The notes below the pieces were generated by a model. The model saw only the letters and a program-made list of their open reading frames with translations, was not told where the DNA came from and did no database searches. A DNA stretch of 64,000 bases from NCBI RefSeq assembly GCF_031583065.1, contig NZ_CP134053.1, positions 3,782,001-3,846,000 of the forward strand, given 5' to 3'. Origin of the DNA: Streptomyces sp. CGMCC 4.7035. Its GTDB lineage: Bacteria; Actinomycetota; Actinomycetes; Streptomycetales; Streptomycetaceae. Positions 31,631 to 39,089 of the stretch are shown here, piece by piece. Each line of letters opens with the position of its first letter. The first letter of the stretch is position 1. Made by a program: the position numbers and the translations under genes.

Positions 31631-33028
31631 ATGACGGAAATTCTTGTGCAGGCGGGTTCGGAGGAGCGGATTTCTCCGCAGGGCAGGGTGGTGGACCATC
31701 CGGCGTGGCCCGTGCTCAAGGATGCCGTGGAACAAATCCGGCCATGGCAGGCCAAGGACGGCTCCATCGACTTCGACGCCGAGGGCGCGCCGGACCCCGC
31801 GGACGCCGAGCTCGCCGTACGGCGTGTGGCGCACGCCGTCGAGGAGCTCTCTTCGTTGCTGCCGCACGACGTCGCCTACCACGAGGCGCTCGTGAAGGAC
31901 CTGTACCGGTGGGTCGACGAGGGCTTCAAGGTGCCCGACTTCCTCGACTCGCTGCTGGCCTTCGAGCCCGCCGCGAACCGCCGGGACGGGCTGCAGCACC
32001 TGGTTGTCTTCCCGATGTACACGCAGAACGGCAACCCGGACCGCAACCTCGAAGCGGTCGTCCTGCGCATGGTCTGGCCGGACTGGCTCGCCGAGCTGGA
32101 GGCCACCCGCTACGACAACCCGTTGTTCTGCGGCATCACCTTCGAGGACTTCACCGCGGGCTACGACACCAACTCGGCCGTCCTCTTCCCCGAGACCATC
32201 GCCGTGCGCGAGGCGCCGGAACGATTCTCCTGGGGTGGCATCTTCTGCGACCGCGAGGCCGCCCGCTTCCGCCGGGTCACCGACGCCGCCGTCACCGTCC
32301 TGGGCCTGGAGCTGCCCGAGGACATCGCCGCGATGGTCCACGACCAGAAGCGCTGCGAGGAGGCCTTCGTGCTGTGGGACATGGTGCACGACCGCACCCA
32401 CAGCCACGGCGACCTGCCGTTCGACCCGTTCATGATCAAGCAGCGGCAGCCGTTCTGGATGTACGGCCTGGAGGAGCTGCGCTGCGACCTCACCGCCTTC
32501 AAGGAGGCCGTGAAGCTGGAGGCCGACGGCGTTCCGCAGGCCCGTGACGTTCAGTACGCGGTGCTCTTCGACCGGATGTTCCGCTTCCCTGTCACCGGCG
32601 ACCGTGTCCGCAACTACGACGGCCTCGGCGGCCAGCTGCTCTTCGCCTACCTGCACAAGCACGACGTCGTCCGCTGGACCGACAACAAGCTGTTCATCGA
32701 CTGGCAGCGGGCCCCGCAGGTCACCAACCAGCTGTGTGCCGAAATCGAGAAGCTGTACCGGGACGGCATCGACCGACCCAAGCTCGTCCACTGGTTCGCC
32801 GGCTACGAGCTGGTCTCCACCTACCTCGCCCCGCACCCGGGATCCCGCTGGGCCAAGGGCCCGGACGCCCTGGATCTGACGCAGCCGCCGCGTAAGCTCG
32901 TGGACGACGTGCTTCCGGACGAGTTTCCGCTGAGCATGTTCTATGAGGCGCTCTCCAAGAAGCTCAAGAACGTGATCGCCTCGACCAAGGGCATCACCGC
33001 GGAGAGCGCCGAGCGGGTCGCCGCGTGA
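31631..33028 (+). CDS. Uncharacterised conserved protein (DUF6421-like), HDxxH motif
   Basis: 465 residues; I believe it belongs to the streptomycete family DUF6421. No signal or membrane segment, so cytoplasmic. Residues 253-257 read HDRTH and 281-286 read EELRCD, a layout like a gluzincin zinc site (HExxH plus downstream Glu) with Asp for the first Glu. This is my inference, not a known activity. ATG 31631 has GGAGG upstream. It heads a tight operon with an SDR and a threonine aldolase-like enzyme. Confidence 0.75.
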   Translation: MTEILVQAGSEERISPQGRVVDHPAWPVLKDAVEQIRPWQAKDGSIDFDAEGAPDPADAELAVRRVAHAVEELSSLLPHDVAYHEALVKDLYRWVDEGFKVPDFLDSLLAFEPAANRRDGLQHLVVFPMYTQNGNPDRNLEAVVLRMVWPDWLAELEATRYDNPLFCGITFEDFTAGYDTNSAVLFPETIAVREAPERFSWGGIFCDREAARFRRVTDAAVTVLGLELPEDIAAMVHDQKRCEEAFVLWDMVHDRTHSHGDLPFDPFMIKQRQPFWMYGLEELRCDLTAFKEAVKLEADGVPQARDVQYAVLFDRMFRFPVTGDRVRNYDGLGGQLLFAYLHKHDVVRWTDNKLFIDWQRAPQVTNQLCAEIEKLYRDGIDRPKLVHWFAGYELVSTYLAPHPGSRWAKGPDALDLTQPPRKLVDDVLPDEFPLSMFYEALSKKLKNVIASTKGITAESAERVAA

Positions 33029-33057
33029 GCGCCCGCACTGCTCGGGAGGCGAGGAGC

Positions 33058-33810
33058 ATGGGGAACGGGAACGGGCCGCTGAGCGGCGCTGTGATCGCGG
33101 TGGCCGGCGCGGGCGGACCCGCCGGCAAGGCGACGCTACTGCGGCTCGCCGAGGCGGGAGCGACCGTCATCGGCTCGGACAACGACCCGGAGCGGCTTGC
33201 GGAGGCAGTGGACGCGGCGCGCTACGCACATGGTGGCGCCACCGTCGTCGGGGACACGGTCGACCTGCTCGACCTCCAGGCCACCCGCGACTGGGCCACA
33301 CGGATCGAGAAGGACTTCGGCCGCGTCGACGGGCTCGTGCACCTCGTGGGCGGCTGGCGCGGCAGCGAGACGTTCACCAGGACGAGCCTGGACGACTGGG
33401 ACTTCCTGGAGCTGCTGCTCGTCCGCACCGTCCAGCACACCTCCCTCGCGTTCCACGAGGCGCTGCAGCGGAGCGACCGCGGCCGGTATCTCCTGATCAG
33501 CGCCGCGGGCGCGAGCAAGCCCACCGCGGGCAACGCCGCGTACTCCGCGGCCAAGGCCGCCGCCGAGGCATGGACGCTGGCCATGGCCGACTACTTCCGC
33601 AAGGCCGGGGGCGCCGATGGGCCGACGTCCGCGGCTGCGATCCTGGTGGTGAAGGCGCTGGTGCACGACGCGATGCGCGCCGAGCGACCCAACGCGAAGT
33701 TCGCGGGCTTCACCGATGTCAAGGACCTGGCCGAGGCCATCGTCGCAGTCTGGGACAAGTCCGCCGCCGAAGTGAACGGAAACCGTCTGTGGCTGACCGA
33801 GAAGCCGTGA
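33058..33810 (+). CDS. Short-chain dehydrogenase/reductase (SDR)
   Basis: 250 residues. The Rossmann motif AGAGGPAGKATLLRLAEAGA is a variant of TGxxxGIG. It has DGLVHLVGGWRG (NNAG position), YLLISAAGASKPTAG, and the catalytic YSAAK in NAAYSAAKAAAEAW. Substrate unknown. ATG 33058 is preferred because GGGAGG lies 8 nt upstream; a GTG at 33025 that overlaps the previous stop is in frame. It overlaps the aldolase gene by 4 bp, so the three proteins probably act together. Confidence 0.87.
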   Translation: MGNGNGPLSGAVIAVAGAGGPAGKATLLRLAEAGATVIGSDNDPERLAEAVDAARYAHGGATVVGDTVDLLDLQATRDWATRIEKDFGRVDGLVHLVGGWRGSETFTRTSLDDWDFLELLLVRTVQHTSLAFHEALQRSDRGRYLLISAAGASKPTAGNAAYSAAKAAAEAWTLAMADYFRKAGGADGPTSAAAILVVKALVHDAMRAERPNAKFAGFTDVKDLAEAIVAVWDKSAAEVNGNRLWLTEKP

Positions 33811-34877
33811 ACCCTCCCAAGACCGACGCGCGTCGCCATCACGACCCGGAGGTCCGCGGTTTCGCCAGTGACAACTACGCCGGGGCCCATCCCGAGGTGC
33901 TCGCCGCCCTGGCCGTGGCCAACGGCGGCCATCAGGTGGCGTACGGCGAGGACGACTACACCGAGAACCTCCAGCGGATCATCCGCAGCCACTTCGGTGC
34001 CACGGCGGAGGCCTTCCCGGTCTTCAACGGCACCGGCGCGAACGTCGTCGCGCTCCAGGCGGTCACCGACCGCTGGGGCGCGGTGATCTGCGCCGAGAGC
34101 GCGCACATCAACGTCGACGAGGGCGGTGCCCCCGAGCGCATGGGCGGCCTGAAGCTGCTCACGGTGCCCACGCCCGACGGCAAGCTCACGCCCGAGCTGA
34201 TCGACCGGCAGGCGTACGGCTGGGAGGACGAGCACCGGGCGATGCCGCAGGTCGTCTCGATCACCCAGAGCACCGAACTGGGGACCCTCTACACGCCCGA
34301 CGAGATCCGCGCGATCTGCGAGCATGCCCACGCGCGGGGCATGAGGGTGCATCTGGACGGCTCTCGCATAGCCAACGCGGCCGCCTCCCTGGACGTGCCG
34401 ATGCGGACGTTCACCAACGCGGTCGGCGTCGACATCCTCTCCCTCGGGGGGACGAAGAACGGCGCGCTGTTCGGCGAGGCGGTCGTCGTCCTCAACCAGG
34501 ACGCCGTCAGCCACATGAAGCATCTGCGCAAGCTGTCCATGCAGCTCGCCTCCAAGATGCGCTTCGTGTCCGTGCAGCTGGAGGCCCTGCTCGCCAAGGA
34601 CCTGTGGCTGCGCAACGCCCGCCATGCCAACGAGATGGCCCAGCGTCTCGCGGAGGGCGTCCGCGCGGTGCACGGCGTCGAGATCCTCTACCCGGTGCAG
34701 GCCAACGGGGTCTTCGCCCGCCTTCCGCACGACGTGAGTGAGCGCCTGCAGAAGCGCTTCCGCTTCTACTTCTGGGACGAGGCCGCCGGCGTCGTCCGAT
34801 GGATGTGCGCCTTCGACACGACCGAGGACGACGTGGACCGGTTCGTGGCGGCACTCAAGGAGGAGATGGCGCGGTAA
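33807..34877 (+). CDS. Low-specificity L-threonine aldolase-like PLP enzyme
   Basis: 356 residues, fold-type I PLP enzyme of the beta-eliminating lyase family (PF01212). FASDNYAGAHPEVLAALAVA at the N-terminus, ITQSTELGTLYTPDEI, MRVHLDGSRIANAAASL (PLP Asp region) and DILSLGGTKNGALFGEAVVV, whose Lys forms the Schiff base. It would cleave threonine or another beta-hydroxy amino acid to glycine and aldehyde. GTG 33807 overlaps the SDR stop by 4 bp; GTG 33789 is also in frame. The physiological substrate may relate to the SDR product. Confidence 0.9.
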   Translation: MNPPKTDARRHHDPEVRGFASDNYAGAHPEVLAALAVANGGHQVAYGEDDYTENLQRIIRSHFGATAEAFPVFNGTGANVVALQAVTDRWGAVICAESAHINVDEGGAPERMGGLKLLTVPTPDGKLTPELIDRQAYGWEDEHRAMPQVVSITQSTELGTLYTPDEIRAICEHAHARGMRVHLDGSRIANAAASLDVPMRTFTNAVGVDILSLGGTKNGALFGEAVVVLNQDAVSHMKHLRKLSMQLASKMRFVSVQLEALLAKDLWLRNARHANEMAQRLAEGVRAVHGVEILYPVQANGVFARLPHDVSERLQKRFRFYFWDEAAGVVRWMCAFDTTEDDVDRFVAALKEEMAR

Positions 34878-34900
34878 CCGTCCGCAGGATCCAAAAAACT

Positions 34901-34958
34901 GCATAGGTATGCGGCCGATCGAAAAGTCATTGACTGTAGGTCGGTCGCATTCCTATGC
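34901..34958. repeat. 20-bp inverted repeat enclosing a promoter
   Basis: Left arm 34901-34920 (GCATAGGTATGCGGCCGATC) and right arm 34939-34958 (GGTCGGTCGCATTCCTATGC) are complementary at 17 of 20 positions. Each arm also holds its own small GCAT...ATGC palindrome. The 18-bp spacer contains the -35 and the right arm contains most of the -10 of the next gene. It may be a double operator; as RNA it could also terminate the aldolase operon. Confidence 0.75.
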
Positions 34959-34959
34959 T
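34930..34959 (+). promoter_or_regulatory. Promoter of the transglutaminase-like gene
   Basis: TTGACT (34930-34935), 18-bp spacer, TATGCT (34954-34959). The ATG at 34968 lies 8 nt beyond the -10 with no ribosome site, so the mRNA is likely leaderless. Its elements sit inside the inverted repeat 34901-34958. Confidence 0.75.
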
Positions 34960-34967
34960 CTGCGGGC

Positions 34968-35561
34968 ATGGAGCTGATCCAGCAAACCTCGGACCTGTCC
35001 GCCTACTTGGCTGCTGACGAGGTCATCGACCATCATCACCCCGTGGTCCGTGAGACGGCCGCGCGCCTAGCGGACCGAGTGGCTGACTCGTATGCCTATG
35101 CGCAGGCCGCGTACGAGTTCGTGCGCGACACCATTCCGCACTCCGCCGACAGCGGTGACCTGCGCGTCACCTGGCGCGCCTCCGACGTCCTTGAGCAGCG
35201 CACCGGCATCTGCTACGCCAAGGCGCACGCGCTGGCGGCGCTGCTGCGCGCCGAGGACATTCCGGCGGCGCTGTGCTACCAGCGCCTCCTGCATGACGAC
35301 GGCAGTGGTCATGCCGTGCACGGTCTGGTGGCCGTGCGGTTCAACGGCGCCTGGCACCGGCAGGACCCCCGTGGCAACAAACCAGGCGTCGACGCCCGGT
35401 TCTCCCTCGACGGCGAGCGACTGGCCTGGATCCCGGACGAGAAGTCCAGTGAGGTGGACTATCCAGTCCTGTACGCTGTACCTCACCCGGCAGTCGTGAG
35501 CGTCCTCAAGGCGGCGCCCGACCGACCGGCCCTTTGGAAGACGCTCCCCACCGCACTCTGA
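34968..35561 (+). CDS. Transglutaminase-like cysteine protease-fold protein
   Basis: 197 residues, Transglut_core superfamily. The catalytic triad is readable: Cys in LEQRTGICYAKAHALAALLR, His in GHAVHGLVAVRFNG, and Asp in WHRQDPRGNK. No export signal, so cytoplasmic. Bacterial members include peptidases and amidases; specificity is unknown. The B3/B4-domain gene follows 8 bp downstream, so they form an operon. Confidence 0.87.
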   Translation: MELIQQTSDLSAYLAADEVIDHHHPVVRETAARLADRVADSYAYAQAAYEFVRDTIPHSADSGDLRVTWRASDVLEQRTGICYAKAHALAALLRAEDIPAALCYQRLLHDDGSGHAVHGLVAVRFNGAWHRQDPRGNKPGVDARFSLDGERLAWIPDEKSSEVDYPVLYAVPHPAVVSVLKAAPDRPALWKTLPTAL

Positions 35562-35569
35562 GGCAAGCG

Positions 35570-36262
35570 ATGACTCCCACCCTGACCGTGTCCGACGAGG
35601 TGCGCGCCCTGGCGCCCGGATTCACACACCTCGCGATCGAGGCCCACGGACTCGTCAACGGACCCAGCACCGAGGAGACTTCGGCGCTGCTCGACGACGC
35701 GGCGCGCCGGCTCGCCGCCCGCCTGGACGGGCGCGCCCCGCACGAGGACCCGCACATGGCGGCGTGGCGCGCGGTGTACACCGCCTTCGGCGCCAAACCG
35801 TCCCGCACCCGGAACTCGGCCGAAGCCCTGGCGAAGCGGGCCCTGTCGGACGCCGGTCTGCCCCGGATCAACGTGCTCGTCGACGTCTACAACGCGATCA
35901 GCGTCGCCCATCTGATCCCGGTCGGCGGCGAGGACCTCGACCGCATCCAGGGCGGGATGCACCTCGTACGGGCCACGGGTGACGAGGAGTTCGTGACCGT
36001 CGCGGCGGGCGAGGAGGCCGTGGAGCACCCCGACACCGGCGAGGTGGTCTGGCGCGACGAGGCCGGCGTGACATGCCGCCGCTGGAACTGGCGCCAGGGG
36101 CCGCGCACCCGGCTCACCGAGGACTCCACCTCGGCGCTCTTCCTGCTGGAGGGCCTCGCTCCGATGCCGGTGGCCGACGTCGAGCAGGCCGGCGCCGAAC
36201 TCGCCGAGCTGCTGGAGAAGTTCAGCCCCGGAGCGCGGATCACCGTCCACGCCCCCGCGTGA
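35570..36262 (+). CDS. B3/B4 tRNA-binding-domain protein
   Basis: 230 residues related to the B3/B4 editing domain of phenylalanyl-tRNA synthetase beta chain (PF03483). Typical segments are GAKPSRTRNSAEALAKRAL, LPRINVLVDVYNAISVAHLI, VGGEDLDRIQGGMHLVRATG and GEVVWRDEAGVTCRRWNWRQ. Stand-alone members are thought to act as trans-editing or amino-acid-related enzymes, but this is not settled. ATG 35570 follows GAGGCAAGCG. It is co-transcribed with the transglutaminase-like gene. Confidence 0.87.
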   Translation: MTPTLTVSDEVRALAPGFTHLAIEAHGLVNGPSTEETSALLDDAARRLAARLDGRAPHEDPHMAAWRAVYTAFGAKPSRTRNSAEALAKRALSDAGLPRINVLVDVYNAISVAHLIPVGGEDLDRIQGGMHLVRATGDEEFVTVAAGEEAVEHPDTGEVVWRDEAGVTCRRWNWRQGPRTRLTEDSTSALFLLEGLAPMPVADVEQAGAELAELLEKFSPGARITVHAPA

Positions 36263-36268
36263 TGCGCG

Positions 36269-36997
36269 TCAGTGCGCCTCGGCGGCGCGCAACTGCTCCG
36301 GCGTCGGTGCCGTGCCGCCGAGGTGGGCCGGCATCCACCAGGTGTCGTCCGGGCTCTTGGGGCGCACGGGGTAGGCGCGCTGCGCGGCCTCCAGCAGCTC
36401 CTGGACGCGCTCGCGCAGCTGACGGGTGAGCGCGCCCGCGTACTTGTCGCGAGAGGCCTCGATCGCCTCGCCGACCCGGATCGTGATGGGGGTGTGGCTG
36501 CGCTTGAAGTTGCGCGGGTGGCCCTTGGTCCACAGCCGCTGCGTGCCCCACACCGCCATCGGGACCAGCGGGACGCCCGCCTCCTGCGCCAGGCGCGCGG
36601 CACCCGACTTGAAGCTCTTCAGGGTGAACGACTGCGAGATGGTCGCCTCCGGGAAGACCCCGATCACCTCGCCCGACCTCAGCGAGTCGAGCGCGTGCGC
36701 GTACGCCGCCTCGCCCTGGTTGCGGTCCACCGGGATGTGCTTCATGGCGCGCATCAGCGGGCCGGAGACCTTGTGCCGGAAGACCGACTCCTTGGCCATG
36801 AAACGCACCAGTCGCTTCTGCGGGAGTGCGGCCAGTCCGTTGAAGATGAAGTCCAGATAGCTGATGTGGTTGCTCACCAGCACCGCACCGCCCGAGCGCG
36901 GGATGTTCTCCGACCCCTTGCAGTCGATCTTCAGGTCCCACGCCTTGAACAACGTGAGGGCGAGACCGATGGCGGGACGGTAGACAAGCTCAGCCAT
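36269..36997 (-). CDS. 1-acyl-sn-glycerol-3-phosphate acyltransferase (PlsC-like)
   Basis: 242 residues. The acyltransferase motif I is NHISYLDFIF (HX4D), motif II is RFMAKESVFRHKVSGPLMRA, and motif III is GVFPEATISQSFTLKSFKSG (usually FPEGTRS; here FPEATIS). Motif IV is VPLVPMAVWG. It transfers acyl chains to lysophosphatidate or a similar acceptor at the membrane. It converges on the B3/B4 gene with a 6-bp gap. Confidence 0.9.
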   Translation of the reverse strand: MAELVYRPAIGLALTLFKAWDLKIDCKGSENIPRSGGAVLVSNHISYLDFIFNGLAALPQKRLVRFMAKESVFRHKVSGPLMRAMKHIPVDRNQGEAAYAHALDSLRSGEVIGVFPEATISQSFTLKSFKSGAARLAQEAGVPLVPMAVWGTQRLWTKGHPRNFKRSHTPITIRVGEAIEASRDKYAGALTRQLRERVQELLEAAQRAYPVRPKSPDDTWWMPAHLGGTAPTPEQLRAAEAH

Positions 36998-37179
36998 GGA
37001 CGGGACGGCCCTTCTCTCTGCCTGGGAAGGGACTCCCGGCGGAAGTTACGCAGCCGTAGGTTTACGGCATCTCGCAGATCGTGCCCCAAGAACGGGCGGG
37101 GAGCCAGTCCTGGTGCCCGTGTACGGCGAGATCCTCATCACGTCGGCCGTATGAACCGCCCCGGGTTTCCGGCCCGCCG

Positions 37180-37596
37180 TCACTCCGCGCGGACCCCCAC
37201 CCGCCGTACCAGCAGGTACAACTCGCAACCCAGGCAATACCCGAACGCGGCGTTCAGGAAGGCGGCGGCGAGCGCCGCCCCGGTCGCCGCGAGCCCCAGC
37301 CACTGCGGACCCGCCGTGTAGCCGACGAGCCCGAGGACGGCGAAGACGAGCCCGACCGTCTGCGCGAACTGCGGCGGCTGCGGCGCCTCGAACTCCGTAG
37401 GTGGCCCGATCCTCGGCCGGACCACCGTCCGGAACAACCAGCCGTACGGTGAGCGCGCCACACCCCCGGCCGCACCCAGCGCGAACGCCAGGAGCTGCCA
37501 GGCCAGTAGCCAGGCACTGCCGGTGACCAGGACGACGGCCAGTACTAGGGTCGTCACGGCCGCTCCGAAGCGCGGCCCCCTCACATCGATGTCCAT
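37180..37596 (-). CDS. DUF4395 membrane protein
   Basis: 138 residues with four hydrophobic helices and the family CxxC-like segment FGYCLGCELYLLVRR near the C-terminus. DUF4395 proteins are commonly found next to thioredoxin-like proteins, and here a membrane-anchored thioredoxin is divergently encoded 75 bp away. The pair of Cys may exchange electrons with that thioredoxin. This is inferred from context only. Confidence 0.85.
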   Translation of the reverse strand: MDIDVRGPRFGAAVTTLVLAVVLVTGSAWLLAWQLLAFALGAAGGVARSPYGWLFRTVVRPRIGPPTEFEAPQPPQFAQTVGLVFAVLGLVGYTAGPQWLGLAATGAALAAAFLNAAFGYCLGCELYLLVRRVGVRAE

Positions 37597-37635
37597 GAAT
37601 CAAGGATTCCGCAGCGCAAGCGATGTGGGGGGCCG

Positions 37636-37661
37636 GGAATCTTTGCAGTCTCATGAACGCT
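37636..37661 (+). promoter_or_regulatory. SigR-like promoter for the thioredoxin gene
   Basis: GGAAT (37636-37640), 18-bp spacer, GCT (37659-37661). The Streptomyces sigma-R consensus is GGAAT-N18-GTT, so one base differs. Thioredoxin genes are classical SigR targets in thiol stress. Confidence 0.45.
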
Positions 37662-37671
37662 GGAGCAGATG

Positions 37672-38085
37672 ATGACCGGACTTGTGGTGTGCCTGGCCGT
37701 GCTGGTGTCGGCGAGCGCGTACGGAGTGCTGCACCGGCGGCGGAGCGGGAGAGTGAGAGTGCGCGGGCGTGACGGCGGAAAGCGGCTGGGTGCGGCCGAG
37801 TTGGGCCAGAGGCTCGGCGAACGGGCCACGCTCGTGCAGTTCTCCAGCGCCTTCTGCGCCCCTTGCCGGGCGACGCGGCGGACCCTCGCCGAGGTGGCCG
37901 GAATGGTTCCCGGCGTCTCCCATGTGGAGATCGACGCCGAGCAGCGGCTCGAACTCGTCCGCGAACTCGACATCCTGAAGACACCGACCGTGCTCGTCCT
38001 CGACGCGGACGGGCGGATCGTGCGACGTGCGACGGGACAGCCACGCAAGGCCGACGTGATCGCCGCGCTCGGCGAGGCCGTCTGA
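37672..38085 (+). CDS. Membrane-anchored thioredoxin-like protein
   Basis: 137 residues. A signal anchor (GLVVCLAVLVSASAYGVL) is followed by a thioredoxin fold with the redox motif CAPC in LVQFSSAFCAPCRATRRTLA and the cis-Pro in ILKTPTVLVLDADG. The active site differs from the common CGPC. ATG 37672 lies 6 nt after GGAG; ATG 37669 also fits if transcription starts at the SigR-like promoter. Partner candidate: the divergent DUF4395 protein. Confidence 0.87.
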   Translation: MTGLVVCLAVLVSASAYGVLHRRRSGRVRVRGRDGGKRLGAAELGQRLGERATLVQFSSAFCAPCRATRRTLAEVAGMVPGVSHVEIDAEQRLELVRELDILKTPTVLVLDADGRIVRRATGQPRKADVIAALGEAV

Positions 38086-38221
38086 CGCCCCCTCGGCCCT
38101 GGTGTCGCGGCACCAGGCCCTTCCTCCAGCCTGTGAGGTGACCGTGAGGCAGCCGGTGACGCATCTCCCAGATGCCGGAACGCGCTTGACTGCACGCACC
38201 ACGTATCGTCAGCCTGACCCT

Positions 38222-38302
38222 ATGCCCCCGGAACTCCTTCTTTTCGAGCGTGTCCACGTGGACCTGGCCCGCACCGCGAGTGCGCGCTGTCCGGCCTGCT
38301 GA
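38222..38302 (+). CDS. Putative cysteine-attenuator leader peptide (26 aa)
   Basis: A 26-residue ORF, MPPELLLFERVHVDLARTAS then ARCPAC and stop. Short actinobacterial peptides with an R/V-H-V/I-D-L core and Cys at the extreme C-terminus are known as leader peptides upstream of sulfur-metabolism genes. Ribosome stalling at the Cys codons when cysteine is scarce would change folding of the downstream C- and G-tract region (38315-38360). The next gene is a flavin reductase, 80 bp downstream. It is too short to have another obvious role. Confidence 0.7.
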   Translation: MPPELLLFERVHVDLARTASARCPAC

Positions 38303-38382
38303 GCAGCCACGGATCCGCCCCCACTCCCGGCCTCGCCCGAGCGGGGGGACCCCCACGTCACCTCTCGCAGAAGGACAACTCC

Positions 38383-38895
38383 ATGACGGCCACGCCGCCC
38401 GACCTCGGCACCCCTCAGCTCGCCTCCCCGGACCTGCTGCGCTCCGTCTTCCGCCGGCACGCGGCGGGAGTCGCCGTGATCACCGCCCAGCGGGGCGGCA
38501 GGCCGGTCGGTTTCACCGCCACCTCCCTCACCTCCGTCTCCGCCGAGCCCCCGCTGGTGTCGTTCGGCATCGGCGTCGGTGCCTCCAGTTGGCCCGTCAT
38601 CTCCGAGGCGGACCACGTCGGGGTGCACATACTCGGTGAACACCAGGAATCCCTGGCCGGCACCTTCGCCCGCAGCGGGGCCGACCGCTTCGGCGCTCCC
38701 ACCGGCTGGCGCGAGGGCCCCGAGGGCGTTCCCGTCCTGGACGACGTGCTCGCCTGGCTCGTCTGCCGCGTGGTGGCCCGCGTACCCGCCGGAGACCACC
38801 GCATCGTCCTCGCCGAGGTCGTCGTCGGCGATCCCTCGGGCGCGGGACGCCCGCTTGTCTACCATCAGGGGCGCTTCAACGGCCTGCGTGACTGA
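38383..38895 (+). CDS. Flavin reductase-like (FMN-binding split barrel) protein
   Basis: 170 residues. LRSVFRRHAAGVAVITAQRG, PVGFTATSLTSVSAEPPLVS and GVHILGEHQESLAGTFAR are typical of the HpaC/ActVB flavin reductase family. It uses NAD(P)H to reduce free FMN or FAD for a monooxygenase partner. The Cys leader peptide upstream suggests control by cysteine supply, as expected for a reductase serving sulfonate or thiol assimilation. No monooxygenase is encoded beside it. ATG 38383 follows AAGGAC. Confidence 0.88.
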   Translation: MTATPPDLGTPQLASPDLLRSVFRRHAAGVAVITAQRGGRPVGFTATSLTSVSAEPPLVSFGIGVGASSWPVISEADHVGVHILGEHQESLAGTFARSGADRFGAPTGWREGPEGVPVLDDVLAWLVCRVVARVPAGDHRIVLAEVVVGDPSGAGRPLVYHQGRFNGLRD

Positions 38896-38935
38896 ACCTA
38901 CTGGCCGGTTACTCAGCGTTGCGAAGGTCACAGTT

Positions 38936-38950
38936 CAAAGCGCTTGCTTA
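38936..38950. promoter_or_regulatory. Possible TetR-type operator upstream of etfBA
   Basis: CAAAGCGCTTGCTTA contains the perfect core AAGCGCTT (38938-38945) and a well-formed right half; the left half is degenerate. Palindromes around AGCGCT are seen for TetR regulators of acyl-CoA metabolism, which would suit electron-transfer flavoprotein genes. Confidence 0.35.
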
Positions 38951-39089
38951 GTGGGCATGGACTGGGTGTACTGGCGAGTAATATTTCGTTCGGAGCGCGC
39001 GGTCGCCCCGACCGGGATCGGCCGCTTCAGGCGCCTATGCTGCCTGCAAGAAGGCAGCCCAGAAATGACGATGCAGTAGGAGAGCCGGC

